Notes: generated by a model from the sequence alone, not told the origin. A DNA stretch of 59,450 nucleotides from Methanosarcina spelaei (GCF_002287235.1 NZ_LMVP01000516.1:1-59450), one strand, 5' to 3'. Numbered from the stretch's first letter, positions 24,350 through 34,357 are shown. A program made the numbers and translations.

Positions 24350-24946
24350 ATGCCATCCAGAGAATTTGTCCTGGAAATCCTGAGAAAAAGCGTTCATCTG
24401 GTTTCAATCCTGATAGTGCTTATCTACGAATTTTACGGAAAAGAAGCCATTCTCTGGGTGCTTATGCTGTTTCTTGTAACTGTTCTCGTGCTTGACTACT
24501 TCCGGATAGAGCATGGAATTCGAATACCTTTTTTCCATATCATGTACAGAAAAAGTGAATCTGACCGTTTCGGAGGGCATATTTTTTTTGCACTCGGAGC
24601 AATTTCAGTAATATCTCTGTGCAGTAGAGAAATCGCTTACTCTGCAATCCTTATGGCAACTTTCGGAGACCTGACTGCAGCCCTTATCGGAAAATTCTAC
24701 GGAAAGAGGAGAGTTTTTCAAAAAATCTTTAAAAATGATAAATCAATTGAAGGCTCAGCTTCGGAATTTCTTATTGATTTCTTTATAGGGCTGCTGATTC
24801 TCGGAAATCCTATCGTTTCCCTGGTCATGGCTTTTCTTGCAACCCTTACGGAAACTGCAGTCAATAAAATTGATGATAACCTCATAGTACCGGTTTTCGC
24901 CGGTTTTTTCGGGCAGATAACTCTGAATCTTCTGTCGTATTTATGA
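24350..24946 (+). CDS. Polyprenol/diacylglycerol kinase-family membrane protein (SEC59-like)
   Basis: 198 aa with about six hydrophobic spans. The conserved motifs are GDLTAALIGKFYGKRR and, soon after, KSIEGSASEF, which mark the CTP-dependent polyprenol/dolichol kinase and CDP-diglyceride synthase-like family. It probably phosphorylates a polyprenol or lipid for glycan carrier recycling. Start ATG 24350 (MPSREFVLEI). It follows the sugar nucleotidyltransferase, which fits a role in surface glycosylation. The exact lipid substrate cannot be read from sequence. Confidence 0.82.
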   Translation: MPSREFVLEILRKSVHLVSILIVLIYEFYGKEAILWVLMLFLVTVLVLDYFRIEHGIRIPFFHIMYRKSESDRFGGHIFFALGAISVISLCSREIAYSAILMATFGDLTAALIGKFYGKRRVFQKIFKNDKSIEGSASEFLIDFFIGLLILGNPIVSLVMAFLATLTETAVNKIDDNLIVPVFAGFFGQITLNLLSYL

Positions 24947-24991
24947 CAATCTTGGGGATTTCTCAAAGGGTACGCCGACATTTAATGGATT

Positions 24992-25125
24992 TTTTAAGAA
25001 ACCTCTTAATTAAATATTCTTGAAAAACCTCTTAATTAAAGGGTCCTTGAAAAACCTCTTAATTAAATATTCTTGAAAAACCCCTCAATTAAAGGGTCCT
25101 TGAAGAAACCCCTTAATTTAAAGGT
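24992..25125. repeat. 29-30-bp tandem repeat, about five copies
   Basis: Units CTTGAAAAACCTCTTAATTAA alternate with ATATT or AGGGTC spacers, so the higher-order period is two units. Between the convergent kinase-like gene and the VWA gene. Non-coding. Confidence 0.85.
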
Positions 25126-25184
25126 TTTTCAAAGTTTGTTCTTTGAGATGCTTTCAAAAAGTTCAAAGAGCTCTAGACGAGCTC

Positions 25185-27677
25185 TTATTTTCCAGCTTCG
25201 ATCTCAACCTGTGCATTCCTGAGCTTTCTCATTTCCCTTATGCGCCTGGCAAGGATTTCCCCAAGATAAAGCACAAGCGCAGTAAGGAGCACATACATTT
25301 TCAGGCTTACCTGCTCGTCAGATTGTCTCATTGAGTTCTGCCGTGCATCTTTCAGGAGAAGGGCTCTTGCATCCTTCTCACTGTATATTTTTCCTCCTGT
25401 TTCAAGGACAAGCGACTCTATATCTTCATTAAGCCCTACATCCCGGGACTCAAGCTGGTAATTTACCGCAAGCGGATAGCCTGATATATCATGGACTCCG
25501 GTAGTTTCGGGGTTTACGCTTGTTTCGTAGGTGTTCCTTCCGGTTAAAGCAAGGTCAAGAGAGCTTCCATCCAGCTTTATCTGCGGGATTCCTTCATCGT
25601 ACATCGTAAGCGTCAGATTGGAAGGAGTTCCTAGCCAGGTATCCGGACTGTCCACAACAGCTCCTTCTTCAGCTCTCGGGTTTGCTATTGCCCAGTTTAT
25701 AGTGCCCGAAATGAACTTTGCATTTGAACCGTTATAAAGGGTAGTCGCCCAGCGAGAACCTTCTCCTTCCCCGTTATCCGTGGTAAAGGCTGCAACTCTA
25801 CCAAGCCCAAAACGCCAGGTGGTAAGTACAGGCTTTCCGGTAGAAGTAATTACCAGGCGTTCAGCCCCGGCCTTTTGAGTAACATCATTATAGCCCGTAA
25901 TACTGGCATTTGTGAGATTTACGTTTTTAGTGATGAAATGATCAGGAGAATACGCAAGCAGAGGGTAATCGTCAAGTTCGACTTCTTCTTTTTCTTCTTT
26001 TTTCTCCTCAGAAGACTCTTTTGACGTCTCAAAGCCTATGTTTGCTCTTTCACCCGTATCAATATGGAAATAGTTCTTTTCAAGCCCGAGTTCCTTCATC
26101 AAGTTTTCAGCATAATATTGTCTTTTTTCATTTATCTGGGAAGGAGCTACTGAGTGGACTTGGATAAAATACAGGTTCACACCGAGTTTCTGAAGTTCTT
26201 TTGCAGCCTGAAGGCTTGGCTCATAGGATTGTTTTATTGCTCCGTCTGAAATAATAATAGCGTCAAGATCGCCATCCTTACCGGTAAGCATTTGTTTTGT
26301 GATATTAAGTCCCTCATTTAAGGAAGTCTTGCTCTGGTCGTCAGGGGTCAACCGCTCAATTTTGTCTTTCAATATTTTCTTATTCTGCTCAAGTCCCAGA
26401 AACACAAACCCTCCTGAAACATCATATGCTTTACTTCCGAATGCGACAACTCCTGCATTTGCATCTTTAAGGTTTTCATTCTGGATAATGTAGATAGCAT
26501 TTCCCAGAATATCTCCCTGGGACTTGTGAGCAGCAGTACTCGGAGAGACATCCAGGAGCAGGACCAGATTTCTTCCTCCTTTATAGTCGGAAGGCTTTGA
26601 GAGAACAGGCAGGATTTCTTCAAGTGAGGAGTTAAGGTAGTTCCCGTAGTTGTAAGCCTGTTCTCCTCCCACGACAACCAGTCCGCCACCGTTGCTGACA
26701 TAATTTGTAATTTCTTTCATCTGGGCTTCGGAAAAAGAACTGATAGGCTGGTTGTCAAGCACCAGAGCTTTGCTGCCTTTAAGAGCTGCAGCTCCGGGAT
26801 AAGTGCTGACTACCGAGACATTGTAAAGGTTGCTCAGAACCTTACCGAGAGGAGAATCAGGTTCGCCTGTAACCAGGATAAGCTTTGATTTCGGAATAAC
26901 ATACACTGACTTGAAAAACTGATTGTTAACTGTATTTTTGTCCTCTCCGTGAGGGGTGATTTTTACACTGAGGTTATGGGCACCAAGGGTGTTAAAAGCC
27001 TGATTAATCTTTATGGGATCCTCACTGTTATTCCTGCCCTGCAGAGTAAAGTCTCTGCTCTGCGAAAGTTTTCCATCCATAGATACCTCAAGGAGATAGT
27101 TGACACTCTGGTTTGAAGCCTGTCGGACAACTATATCGAACTCGTTCTGGTTATCCACTACAACCGTCTTATCCCCTTGCATTTCGACACTTAGGTCATT
27201 TGTCTGGAGTTCGGGCTGGACAAGATAAACAGGTGTGCTGGTTTCTTTTGCAAACTCCAGGGCTTCAGGGAGGTCTTTGCCTGCATTATTGTTCCCGTCG
27301 CTGACCAGCACTATCTGATTTCCGCTTCCCGCATATTGCGTAATAGTATCTCCAAGCGAGGTTTTATCCCCGGTTAGCTGGACTAAAGTTGTCGGTGTAT
27401 TAGCTACCAGGGCTTTATACAGTTCAGTTCCTGCTTCTTCAGGAAAGAGATTCATACTTGAGGTCTGGTCCTGAACCATTACAAGAGAAGGATCTTTTTC
27501 ATTAGTTGTCTGCGTAACCGTAGTAAAAGGAGATGCCAGGGCAAGCACAAGCAGAAACGCGACAAGCATTCTCCATTCTACAAGCTTCGTTTTTGTCTTC
27601 CGCAGGAGGTAGAATCCCGCAATAAGCACGGGGATTATCAGGAAGAGCATTTCGGGATGTTCAAGAGATAAATTCAT
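25185..27677 (-). CDS. Large membrane-anchored VWA-domain protein (BatA/BatB-related)
   Basis: 830 aa. Two N-terminal membrane spans (about 9-25 and 36-52) are followed by a glutamine-amidotransferase-like/VWA-like extracytoplasmic region. A VWA domain starts near residue 365 with the MIDAS motif LLLDVSPST, and a single span near residues 795-812 leads to a basic cytoplasmic tail RRIREMRKLRN. A first, degenerate MIDAS-like site VMVQDQTSSM lies near residue 70. MIDAS domains bind metal and protein ligands, so it probably assembles with the other VWA protein. The start overlaps the upstream gene by ATGA. Last gene of the MoxR module (32605 to 25185). Confidence 0.88.
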   Translation of the reverse strand: MNLSLEHPEMLFLIIPVLIAGFYLLRKTKTKLVEWRMLVAFLLVLALASPFTTVTQTTNEKDPSLVMVQDQTSSMNLFPEEAGTELYKALVANTPTTLVQLTGDKTSLGDTITQYAGSGNQIVLVSDGNNNAGKDLPEALEFAKETSTPVYLVQPELQTNDLSVEMQGDKTVVVDNQNEFDIVVRQASNQSVNYLLEVSMDGKLSQSRDFTLQGRNNSEDPIKINQAFNTLGAHNLSVKITPHGEDKNTVNNQFFKSVYVIPKSKLILVTGEPDSPLGKVLSNLYNVSVVSTYPGAAALKGSKALVLDNQPISSFSEAQMKEITNYVSNGGGLVVVGGEQAYNYGNYLNSSLEEILPVLSKPSDYKGGRNLVLLLDVSPSTAAHKSQGDILGNAIYIIQNENLKDANAGVVAFGSKAYDVSGGFVFLGLEQNKKILKDKIERLTPDDQSKTSLNEGLNITKQMLTGKDGDLDAIIISDGAIKQSYEPSLQAAKELQKLGVNLYFIQVHSVAPSQINEKRQYYAENLMKELGLEKNYFHIDTGERANIGFETSKESSEEKKEEKEEVELDDYPLLAYSPDHFITKNVNLTNASITGYNDVTQKAGAERLVITSTGKPVLTTWRFGLGRVAAFTTDNGEGEGSRWATTLYNGSNAKFISGTINWAIANPRAEEGAVVDSPDTWLGTPSNLTLTMYDEGIPQIKLDGSSLDLALTGRNTYETSVNPETTGVHDISGYPLAVNYQLESRDVGLNEDIESLVLETGGKIYSEKDARALLLKDARQNSMRQSDEQVSLKMYVLLTALVLYLGEILARRIREMRKLRNAQVEIEAGK

Positions 27678-29551
27678 AATTCACCCCGCTGGCGCACAAT
27701 AAGAATTTCAAGCAGTATGAACAGGAACATAAATCCTATAAGATAATCGGTAATATCATTTTTGGCAGTATAGGAATCTTCCTTCACAATTTTAGGCCCA
27801 TCTTCCGCAACAGCTCGTTTGATCAGTTCCGAAGCATCGACTGTAGTGTTGGACTCCCTGTCATTGTATAGATTCACTGCAATTTTTTTCCCCGAAAGTT
27901 CGTAAATCCCTGCTTCGTCAAAGAGGACACGGTTTGATGTGAAAGTCTTTGAAGGTGTGCGGATTTCCTCGGTCTTTGAGAGGGAGTTCAATGTGCCGGT
28001 ATTCAGATTATATTCGGAAATATCCCCAGTTCCTCCAAGCCATTGGACAAGTTTTATCCAGAAGACAGGATACTCGGGCAGGTTGTGGAAATTGTTCCAG
28101 GAATCTTCTCCTAGCTCGTCACTTAACCCCATATAGAAAACTGTTCCTTTGCCTACCTGCCAGTAACTCAGTAAAGGAACGCCATTATCAAGTGTTACGA
28201 GGGTTGTTGAACCGGTCCTCTCAGTTGCATTCAGGTATTTGCGGGCCGAAATTTCATCGCTCCTTATGTCAGTCGTAATACTGCTCTTCAGGACTTCCTT
28301 AACCCCAAGTCCGTTTTCGTCATCATCAAGCTTCAGGGGTTTCACAGGTAGGATCTTGAGAAGGTCAACATCGGTTTTCTCGGGAACAAGGGCTCCACTT
28401 GCAATAAAAACCGCATTGCCTCCGTTTCGGACATAACTTTCGATTCTTTCGACTGAACTGTTGCCGATTGGGGTTTTCTTCTGGGCAAGTACGACAAGGG
28501 TATAGTTGTCAAGCACGTCAGGTACGGATTTTGAGACTGTCAAGTTGCTGTTAGGAAGCAGGGAGAGTGCAGTTTTCGAAGGCAGTTTTCCGTTGTCAGT
28601 AACATAGAGTATGCGCTGGTTTGAAGTCACAGGAATGGAAATATACGCTTTATTGTCAACAGGCAGGCTGTCTTTAACATCGAGCTGGACTGTTGTAATG
28701 CCTGGCCCAAGATTTTCTAGAGTAAATTGTTTTGTCCCACCTGCAGGGACATCAAGAGAGAAGGAAGTTGAGGAATTTCCTGAAGTCCCTCTGCCTGTTT
28801 CGATTTTAATGCTCTCGCTATGGTCTTTGTAATTCTTGATTACACCTGTATAGCCATATTTTCCGTCCGTAGCCTCAATCCAACCATTAATGATTCCTAT
28901 ATTATCGGCAGGACTCCCCACTTTTACGAAATTGACTGAAATCCCGTAAGATTCAGCCAGGTTCTTTGAAGCAACCGGATCATCACCTTTATAGTTAGTG
29001 AAGTCCGAAATAACGATAATCCTTCCTCCTTCTGTGGAAAGAGACCGCATACCTGTAGTAATTGCTGCAGACAGGTCGGCAGTACCTGCTCCTGGCTTAA
29101 CCTTATTGAGAATATCCTTTGCAGAGGATGCATCTCCTCCGTCAAGAGCAAGAAGAGGCGTATCAGAAGCCAGGATTATGCTGTTTTTCTTGCTCACATA
29201 GCCATCCGCAATCTTAACAGCATCATCAAATCGAGAATCAACCTGCATACTTGCAGAGGTATCAAGGACAAGCACTGTATGCTCTCCACTCAGCGGTTCC
29301 TGTGAAGTATAGTAATAGCCTGCTGCGCCAATGGAAAGAAGGATCAGCATCAGGAGCTGGATCAGGAAGAGCGGGTCTCGCACAATTTTGGTTAGTGAAG
29401 CATAAACACGTTTCCTTTCCCTCTCAAGTTTAAGGACAAACATAAGTGAGGGAATTGCAAGTACCGTCGGCCTGGGACGGAGCATGTAGATAATAATAAG
29501 TGGTATTAAACTCAGGAGAGCGGCAAGAGCAAGGGGATTTTCAAAAGGCAT
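27674..29551 (-). CDS. BatA-like membrane VWA protein
   Basis: 625 aa. The N-terminus MPFENPLALAALLSLIPLII with a second span near 60-80 is typical of the BatA N-terminal domain. A VWA domain follows with VLVLDTSASM as an intact MIDAS motif (about residue 95). A large extracytoplasmic region ends in a C-terminal span near 600-618 and a short basic tail. It probably partners the 830-aa VWA protein and the DUF58 protein, with MoxR as a chaperone-like ATPase. GGAGA precedes the ATG, and the upstream gene ends 2 bp before it. Confidence 0.9.
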   Translation of the reverse strand: MPFENPLALAALLSLIPLIIIYMLRPRPTVLAIPSLMFVLKLERERKRVYASLTKIVRDPLFLIQLLMLILLSIGAAGYYYTSQEPLSGEHTVLVLDTSASMQVDSRFDDAVKIADGYVSKKNSIILASDTPLLALDGGDASSAKDILNKVKPGAGTADLSAAITTGMRSLSTEGGRIIVISDFTNYKGDDPVASKNLAESYGISVNFVKVGSPADNIGIINGWIEATDGKYGYTGVIKNYKDHSESIKIETGRGTSGNSSTSFSLDVPAGGTKQFTLENLGPGITTVQLDVKDSLPVDNKAYISIPVTSNQRILYVTDNGKLPSKTALSLLPNSNLTVSKSVPDVLDNYTLVVLAQKKTPIGNSSVERIESYVRNGGNAVFIASGALVPEKTDVDLLKILPVKPLKLDDDENGLGVKEVLKSSITTDIRSDEISARKYLNATERTGSTTLVTLDNGVPLLSYWQVGKGTVFYMGLSDELGEDSWNNFHNLPEYPVFWIKLVQWLGGTGDISEYNLNTGTLNSLSKTEEIRTPSKTFTSNRVLFDEAGIYELSGKKIAVNLYNDRESNTTVDASELIKRAVAEDGPKIVKEDSYTAKNDITDYLIGFMFLFILLEILIVRQRGEL

Positions 29552-29553
29552 TT

Positions 29554-30435
29554 TTAGTGTCTCCTTCTCCTGATGGTATGGTAGAAAGCATCGAAGATAG
29601 GGGTGTCGGTTGTAAAAGTATAGAATTCAGCTCCTACCCTCATACAAGCTTTTTTAATTCTTGCGCTGTGATCATCAAGTTTTTTAATATAGCGTTCTTT
29701 AAACTTTTCACTAACATAAGTCCTTATTTCTTCTCCGGTTTCAAGGTCTATAAGCTTGCTGTTGCCCTGGAGAGGGAGCACTTTTTCCGTGGAGTCCAGC
29801 ACCTGGATCAAAATCAGGTCGTGGTCAGATAACCTGGAAACTGCAGTTTCTATTGCCTCGGGTTCCTGAAGAAAGTCCGAAATAAGGATTACAAGAGATC
29901 TGGACTTGATTTCCCGACTATATTTTATGACAGTTTCCCCAATAGAAGTGCTTCCGGATAGTTCAAGCTCTGTCAGCCTGTCGATTGCTCGCAAAAGGTT
30001 TTTTCGTCCACGACTGGGTTTATTTATATCTATTTCCTGTGTAAAGGTTGAGATTGCAAACCTATCGTTATATTTTGTTACCATGTAGGCATAGCCTGCC
30101 GCGAGCATGGCAGCGTATTCAAATTTCGAAGTCCCTTTTTCAGGGTAATCCATACTTTTGCTGGCATCCAGAAGGATATGGGTGGTAAGGGTTTTCTCTT
30201 CCTCAAACTGCCGTACATACAGTTTTTCAGTCCTCGCATAGGCTTTCCAGTCGATATCTTTCAGACTGTCGTTAAGATCATATTCTCTGAATCCAATGGT
30301 ATCTATTCCGTGTCCACTTCGGGTTGAAGGTCGGTTTCCGGCGTAAACGGTAGATACTCTTTTTCGGACAGAGAAAGTAAAGCGGTCAAGCTGTCTGAAA
30401 AAATCCGTTTCAATATTTTGTTTTGTGCGAGTCAT
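29554..30435 (-). CDS. DUF58-domain protein
   Basis: 293 aa. The DUF58 core GNRPSTRSGHGIDTIGFREY, with DLNDSLKDIDWKAYARTEKL and the VWA-like LLDASKSMDY, is clear. DUF58 proteins are regular partners of MoxR ATPases, and the DASKS motif gives them a VWA-type fold. No membrane span. Start ATG 30435 (MTRTKQNI). It is the middle gene of the module, 110 bp after moxR and 2 bp before the BatA-like gene. Confidence 0.92.
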   Translation of the reverse strand: MTRTKQNIETDFFRQLDRFTFSVRKRVSTVYAGNRPSTRSGHGIDTIGFREYDLNDSLKDIDWKAYARTEKLYVRQFEEEKTLTTHILLDASKSMDYPEKGTSKFEYAAMLAAGYAYMVTKYNDRFAISTFTQEIDINKPSRGRKNLLRAIDRLTELELSGSTSIGETVIKYSREIKSRSLVILISDFLQEPEAIETAVSRLSDHDLILIQVLDSTEKVLPLQGNSKLIDLETGEEIRTYVSEKFKERYIKKLDDHSARIKKACMRVGAEFYTFTTDTPIFDAFYHTIRRRRH

Positions 30436-30439
30436 TCTG

Positions 30440-30545
30440 GATCGTCAATAAAAGCCCGGTTTATTCCGGGTCCGGGAAACCCTTCAGGGTTATTTTAGCT
30501 TATTCTACAGTTCCTTTCCTGGCCTGACAATCCCAGGCTCAGGTT
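30440..30545 (-). other. Hairpin-rich spacer between moxR and the DUF58 gene
   Basis: CCCGG-TTTATT-CCGGG and AACCC-TTC-AGGGTT fold into two stem-loops in the 110-bp gap. They may adjust expression of moxR relative to the downstream genes by termination or processing; inferred from symmetry. Confidence 0.4.
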
Positions 30546-31520
30546 TTATTTGAGCTTTCGGATAATTTCCTCAATAGCCTGGTCAGGGGTCATCCCGCTT
30601 CTTTCGGCTTCGAAGGTAAGGATAAGCCTGTGGCGGAGAACCGGATATGCCATATAATCGATATCCTCTTTGCTTACAAAGTTCTTGCCTTCTATGAGGG
30701 CTTTGGCTTTTGCGGCAAGGATAAGTCCGATCGATGCCCGTGGAGAAGCCCCGTACTCGATATGCTCTTTGTCTTTTCTTGTCATACCCACAATAGAAAG
30801 GACGCGCTGCTTGAGTTCCTCTGAGATCGGGACCTGCCTGGTGAGTTTCTGCAAATCGAGTAGTGTAGACTTGTCAAGACCCCTGGAAACATTCGGGACT
30901 TCGGATTTCGTATAGCGGTTTATTATCTCCATTTCTTCTTCATAGGAAGGATAATCTACAAGGATTTTTAAGAGAAAACGGTCGAGCTGGGCTTCAGGCA
31001 GAGGATATGTGCCTTCCATTTCTATGGGGTTCTGGGTGGCAAGAATGAAAAAGGGACGATCCAGCATGAAGGTATCGTTTCCGACTGTTACCTGTTTTTC
31101 CTGCATAGCTTCAAGCATGGCTGATTGGGTCTTAGGGGATGCCCTGTTAATCTCATCCGCAAGGACAACGTTTGCAAAAACCGGCCCTGGCTGGAATCTG
31201 AATTCTTTTTTGTTGTCTTTTTCTTCAATAACGTTTGTCCCTGTAATATCAGAGGGCATGAGGTCAGGAGTACACTGGATCCTGCTGAATTTAAGGTTCA
31301 TTGCCTTTGACACTGTGGAGATCATAAGCGTTTTTCCAAGCCCCGGGTTGCTCTCAACGAGGGCATGACCTTCACAGAGTATTGCAATCACAATTTGCTC
31401 TACTACTTTATTCTGACCCACCACAACATTTCCAATGTCTTCAAAAAAGTTTTTGAAAATCCGGCCTGCGTTCTGGTAAGTTGTAACAGCCTGACCAGAA
31501 TCGATATTAGTCTCATTCAT
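30546..31520 (-). CDS. moxR: MoxR-family AAA+ ATPase
   Basis: 324 aa. Walker A is ESNPGLGKT at about 56-64 and Walker B is VLADEINRA at about 119-127, followed by a sensor-1 ATQNP and a C-terminal helical lid. MoxR ATPases act as chaperone-like remodelers of VWA partner proteins. Start ATG 31520 behind GGTGAAGCGGAT. It is followed by DUF58 and two VWA genes, the classic gene order. Cytoplasmic. Confidence 0.94.
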   Translation of the reverse strand: MNETNIDSGQAVTTYQNAGRIFKNFFEDIGNVVVGQNKVVEQIVIAILCEGHALVESNPGLGKTLMISTVSKAMNLKFSRIQCTPDLMPSDITGTNVIEEKDNKKEFRFQPGPVFANVVLADEINRASPKTQSAMLEAMQEKQVTVGNDTFMLDRPFFILATQNPIEMEGTYPLPEAQLDRFLLKILVDYPSYEEEMEIINRYTKSEVPNVSRGLDKSTLLDLQKLTRQVPISEELKQRVLSIVGMTRKDKEHIEYGASPRASIGLILAAKAKALIEGKNFVSKEDIDYMAYPVLRHRLILTFEAERSGMTPDQAIEEIIRKLK

Positions 31521-31711
31521 ATCCGCTTCACCCTTTAAGTTTCTGTTTTTAGAGGCTCAAAAGCCCGATTTTTCTGGATGTTACCTGTTCCTGCAGAGTA
31601 TATCTCCAGAGCAGTGTATCTTAAGTATATTGTTTGTTATTCAAAAACTACTGTTAGACAACATTTGATTAACCTGAGTTCAAATAAATTCACTTTTAAT
31701 AAATTTTCCAA

Positions 31712-32605
31712 TTATTCTTCTGCAAGTCCCTCAAAGTAACTCTGGATAACGTTCCTGTATCCTTCCGGTAAATTATCATAATAAGCCTGGGAAGCTGCCG
31801 CTTCAGGGTTTACCAGGCCTGATTGGGTAAATGACTCATTCGTCTGCTCTCCTGTTTCCTGGCTTGTAAAGCCCTGACCTGTACCCGGAGGAATCTTCAG
31901 GTCAACCTCTTTGCCTTCCACCACAACAACGGCCGGCTTCCCCAAAATCTCTTCTTGGCTGGTATTATTCGAGGTTCCTCCATTTTCATCCACAGGATAA
32001 AGTTCAGAGTTCGAATTAGAAACTAAGGGAAGCTTATCGATTACTCCGTTAAGGTCAGTAGGGCTGAAAGTCGTCTGGTATCCGGTTCCGGCAACATATG
32101 CGAGAACGGAAACTGCAAAAACTATTACAAACAGATCTTTTGCAAGTTTTCTCCTGTCAAGAAAGGACGAGGACTGTACGGGTTTTGAATCGATTATAAC
32201 TCCGCCTATCAGGTCCCGGACAATAATATTGTCCGTACTGCGGTTATCATAGGCAGTCCTCAACCTCTCCTTGAGTACGGGGTGCGTCTCTTCTATAAAG
32301 GCAATCGCATCTTTCTTTTCAGCTCTGTAATGCCTGATAGCTGTAAAGATAAGGGAGAGGACAAAAGCCAGAAAAATAAGTCCCAGAGTTTCAAAAACAA
32401 TCCCAAAGCCCAGAATGTTGTATCTTGCACCGGTATAAGGCTCAAAGATGCTAAACATTAAAAATAAATCTCTCATATTGAACAGCACGAACAGGACATA
32501 GAGGACAAGATAAGTTGCAAGCAGGTCTGCAAAGGCATAGAGTCCTCTATACTTTTTTAGAGCCAATTCGTGTTTGTTTACTATTTCTTCAATACTCAGA
32601 GCCAT
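31712..32605 (-). CDS. DUF7502-like membrane protein of the MoxR module
   Basis: 297 aa. Two long spans near residues 25-45 and 65-90, a cytoplasmic loop with a coiled segment (RAEKKDAIAFIEETHPVLKE), a third span near 160-175, then an extracytoplasmic Gly/Ser/Thr-rich tail ending in LPEGYRNVIQSYFEGLAEE. I recall similar proteins at this position in methanogen MoxR clusters (DUF7502-type), but no function is established. First gene of the cluster in transcription order; it may be a membrane scaffold. Confidence 0.7.
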   Translation of the reverse strand: MALSIEEIVNKHELALKKYRGLYAFADLLATYLVLYVLFVLFNMRDLFLMFSIFEPYTGARYNILGFGIVFETLGLIFLAFVLSLIFTAIRHYRAEKKDAIAFIEETHPVLKERLRTAYDNRSTDNIIVRDLIGGVIIDSKPVQSSSFLDRRKLAKDLFVIVFAVSVLAYVAGTGYQTTFSPTDLNGVIDKLPLVSNSNSELYPVDENGGTSNNTSQEEILGKPAVVVVEGKEVDLKIPPGTGQGFTSQETGEQTNESFTQSGLVNPEAAASQAYYDNLPEGYRNVIQSYFEGLAEE

Positions 32606-33035
32606 CTCGCTCCCTTTTGCAGCCTGGTAAAAGGCTGTGATCGTAAGTAGTTATGAGAAAGAATCTGTATGAAACATACAAATATACTGTCTGAAGATAT
32701 TCTAGGAAGAGAATAGAGAAAGATAGTATATAAAAGTACACGTTCCTGAATATGCATTTTTTTGGATTCGTACAAAAATCCAATTTTTGTTAAGCTTTCT
32801 TTTTAAATTCACGATTTTGTATATATTTGCACTCCTTCACGTCCTTTTGCCAAAACTTGCAGAACTCGACCTGGGCCTTTACTCGTTTTTAATGTTAAGT
32901 AATATGATAACTAAGGATAGATAGTTCTGGTGTCTCACAGGAATTACTTAAAGTTTTAAAAGAGATAAACACGATCCTTAATGGATGATTACATTCTTAA
33001 AGTTGGATAATTTCAGTGTTTTGGAAAGGCAGTTG
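32606..33035. other. Intergenic region between the MoxR module and pheA
   Basis: AT-rich. No ORF or RNA gene supported. The promoter of the minus-strand MoxR module is expected near its left part. Confidence 0.3.
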
Positions 33036-33929
33036 CTATGCTTTAAAAGCGGGATAAGAACCCAGTATTTTAAGAGTATCGGTTTTAGTTTTTATGTCTT
33101 TTAAGGTCTCTTTTATAATCGCATCACTTATGTGCCCTTCAAAATCGATATAGAAGTGATAATCTCCAAGTTCTTTTTTAGAGGGTCTTGACTCTATTCT
33201 TGTCAGGTTAATCTTATTTTTTGCAAAAGCCCCGAGTATTTCGTATAATGCTCCTGGTCTGTCTTTTTCCAGATATACTATTATGGAGGTCTTGAAAGCT
33301 GAATGGCTGGAATTTTCAGGCCTATTCGTTTTTTCTTCTGTGTCACATAAAACCTGCTCAAAAACCTGCTCAGCAGTATTTTTTCCTGCTGCTCGTAAAG
33401 CAATGAAGCGAGTGTAGTTTTGTTTTCTATCCTGTATATTTGGAAGGAGAACCTTTAGCCTGTAGCACTCTGCAGCCTCAGGAGAAGCTATTGCTGCCAT
33501 CTCTTCAAATTCTCCTGCGAGCCTTGCTGCATGGGAAGTGCTGCCCGTACTCCTTAGTTCAGCTTCAGGAAAATATTTTTTTAGAAAATGCCTGCACTGG
33601 GCAAGTCCTTGAGGATGGGAAAGAATGACCTTAATCTTTTCAGGTCCACCTTTGGAGAGCAGGCAATGCTCAATTTTTACAACAATCTCTCCGACTATCT
33701 CAACCCCATTCTCATGAAGTAAGTCGAGAGTAACACCTACCGAACCTTCGATAGAGTTTTCTATCGGAACTATTGAGAGATCGGATTTTTTCTGTATTAC
33801 AGCCAGAAATGCGTCCTCTATATCTGCAAAATACTGAATTCCTACACTGTCCAGCCTATGTCTCAGAATCCAGATTTGTACAGCTTTCTCCGAGTACGAA
33901 CCTTCGGGCCCCAATGCACCGATAATCAT
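33036..33929 (-). CDS. pheA: Prephenate dehydratase with ACT domain
   Basis: 297 aa, converting prephenate to phenylpyruvate in phenylalanine synthesis. The catalytic part has GALGPEGSYSEKA, the IVPIENSIEGSVGVTLDLL block, SHPQGLAQCRHFL, STSHAARLA and the NYTRFIAL motif. An ACT domain for phenylalanine feedback follows, with DRPGALYEILGAFAKNKINL, TRIESRPSKKELGDYHFYID. Start ATG 33929. It is the only complete gene here that ends with TAG. If UAG were read as an amino acid, 13 more codons would follow to the next stop. Cytoplasmic, monocistronic. Confidence 0.95.
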   Translation of the reverse strand: MIIGALGPEGSYSEKAVQIWILRHRLDSVGIQYFADIEDAFLAVIQKKSDLSIVPIENSIEGSVGVTLDLLHENGVEIVGEIVVKIEHCLLSKGGPEKIKVILSHPQGLAQCRHFLKKYFPEAELRSTGSTSHAARLAGEFEEMAAIASPEAAECYRLKVLLPNIQDRKQNYTRFIALRAAGKNTAEQVFEQVLCDTEEKTNRPENSSHSAFKTSIIVYLEKDRPGALYEILGAFAKNKINLTRIESRPSKKELGDYHFYIDFEGHISDAIIKETLKDIKTKTDTLKILGSYPAFKA

Positions 33930-33984
33930 CTTAGGGGTTAATTACGGCAATGGTAATAATATTTTTTGCCTCCTGAGTTCCAGT

Positions 33985-34029
33985 TTAGGAAGGACGGTGC
34001 TTTTTCACTTTGCTCAGGAAGGCTGAACT
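33985..34029. repeat. Partial copy of a dispersed element (see 43437)
   Basis: AGGACGGTGCTTTTTCACTT followed by TGCTCAGGAAGGCTGAACT resembles the block at 43450-43566. It is probably a relic of the same repeat family. Confidence 0.45.
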
Positions 34030-34357
34030 ACCCGAGCCTCTTCCAGGGAGAATATAGCGGAACAGGTTAAGCAAATTTACTGTCGTGTATTAAAAATTGA
34101 ATTATATTAAGAAAACTATAAATGTAAATATAGATTAATCCTCTAACTGAGAGCTTGAAGTGATATTTTCATCGTTCCTTAGTTATTGATCACCTAATAA
34201 GTTCTGAATTTGTGTATGTTGCTGAAGCCTATCCAAAGAATAATCTTACAAGCTGTCTCAAAGCTCGAATGATTTTATTTGACGAATGATTTGTCTGTAA
34301 AGTAATACTTCAAGCTAAAAATGAAAAAGATCACTGGATTATGGAATTGTGTCAATT

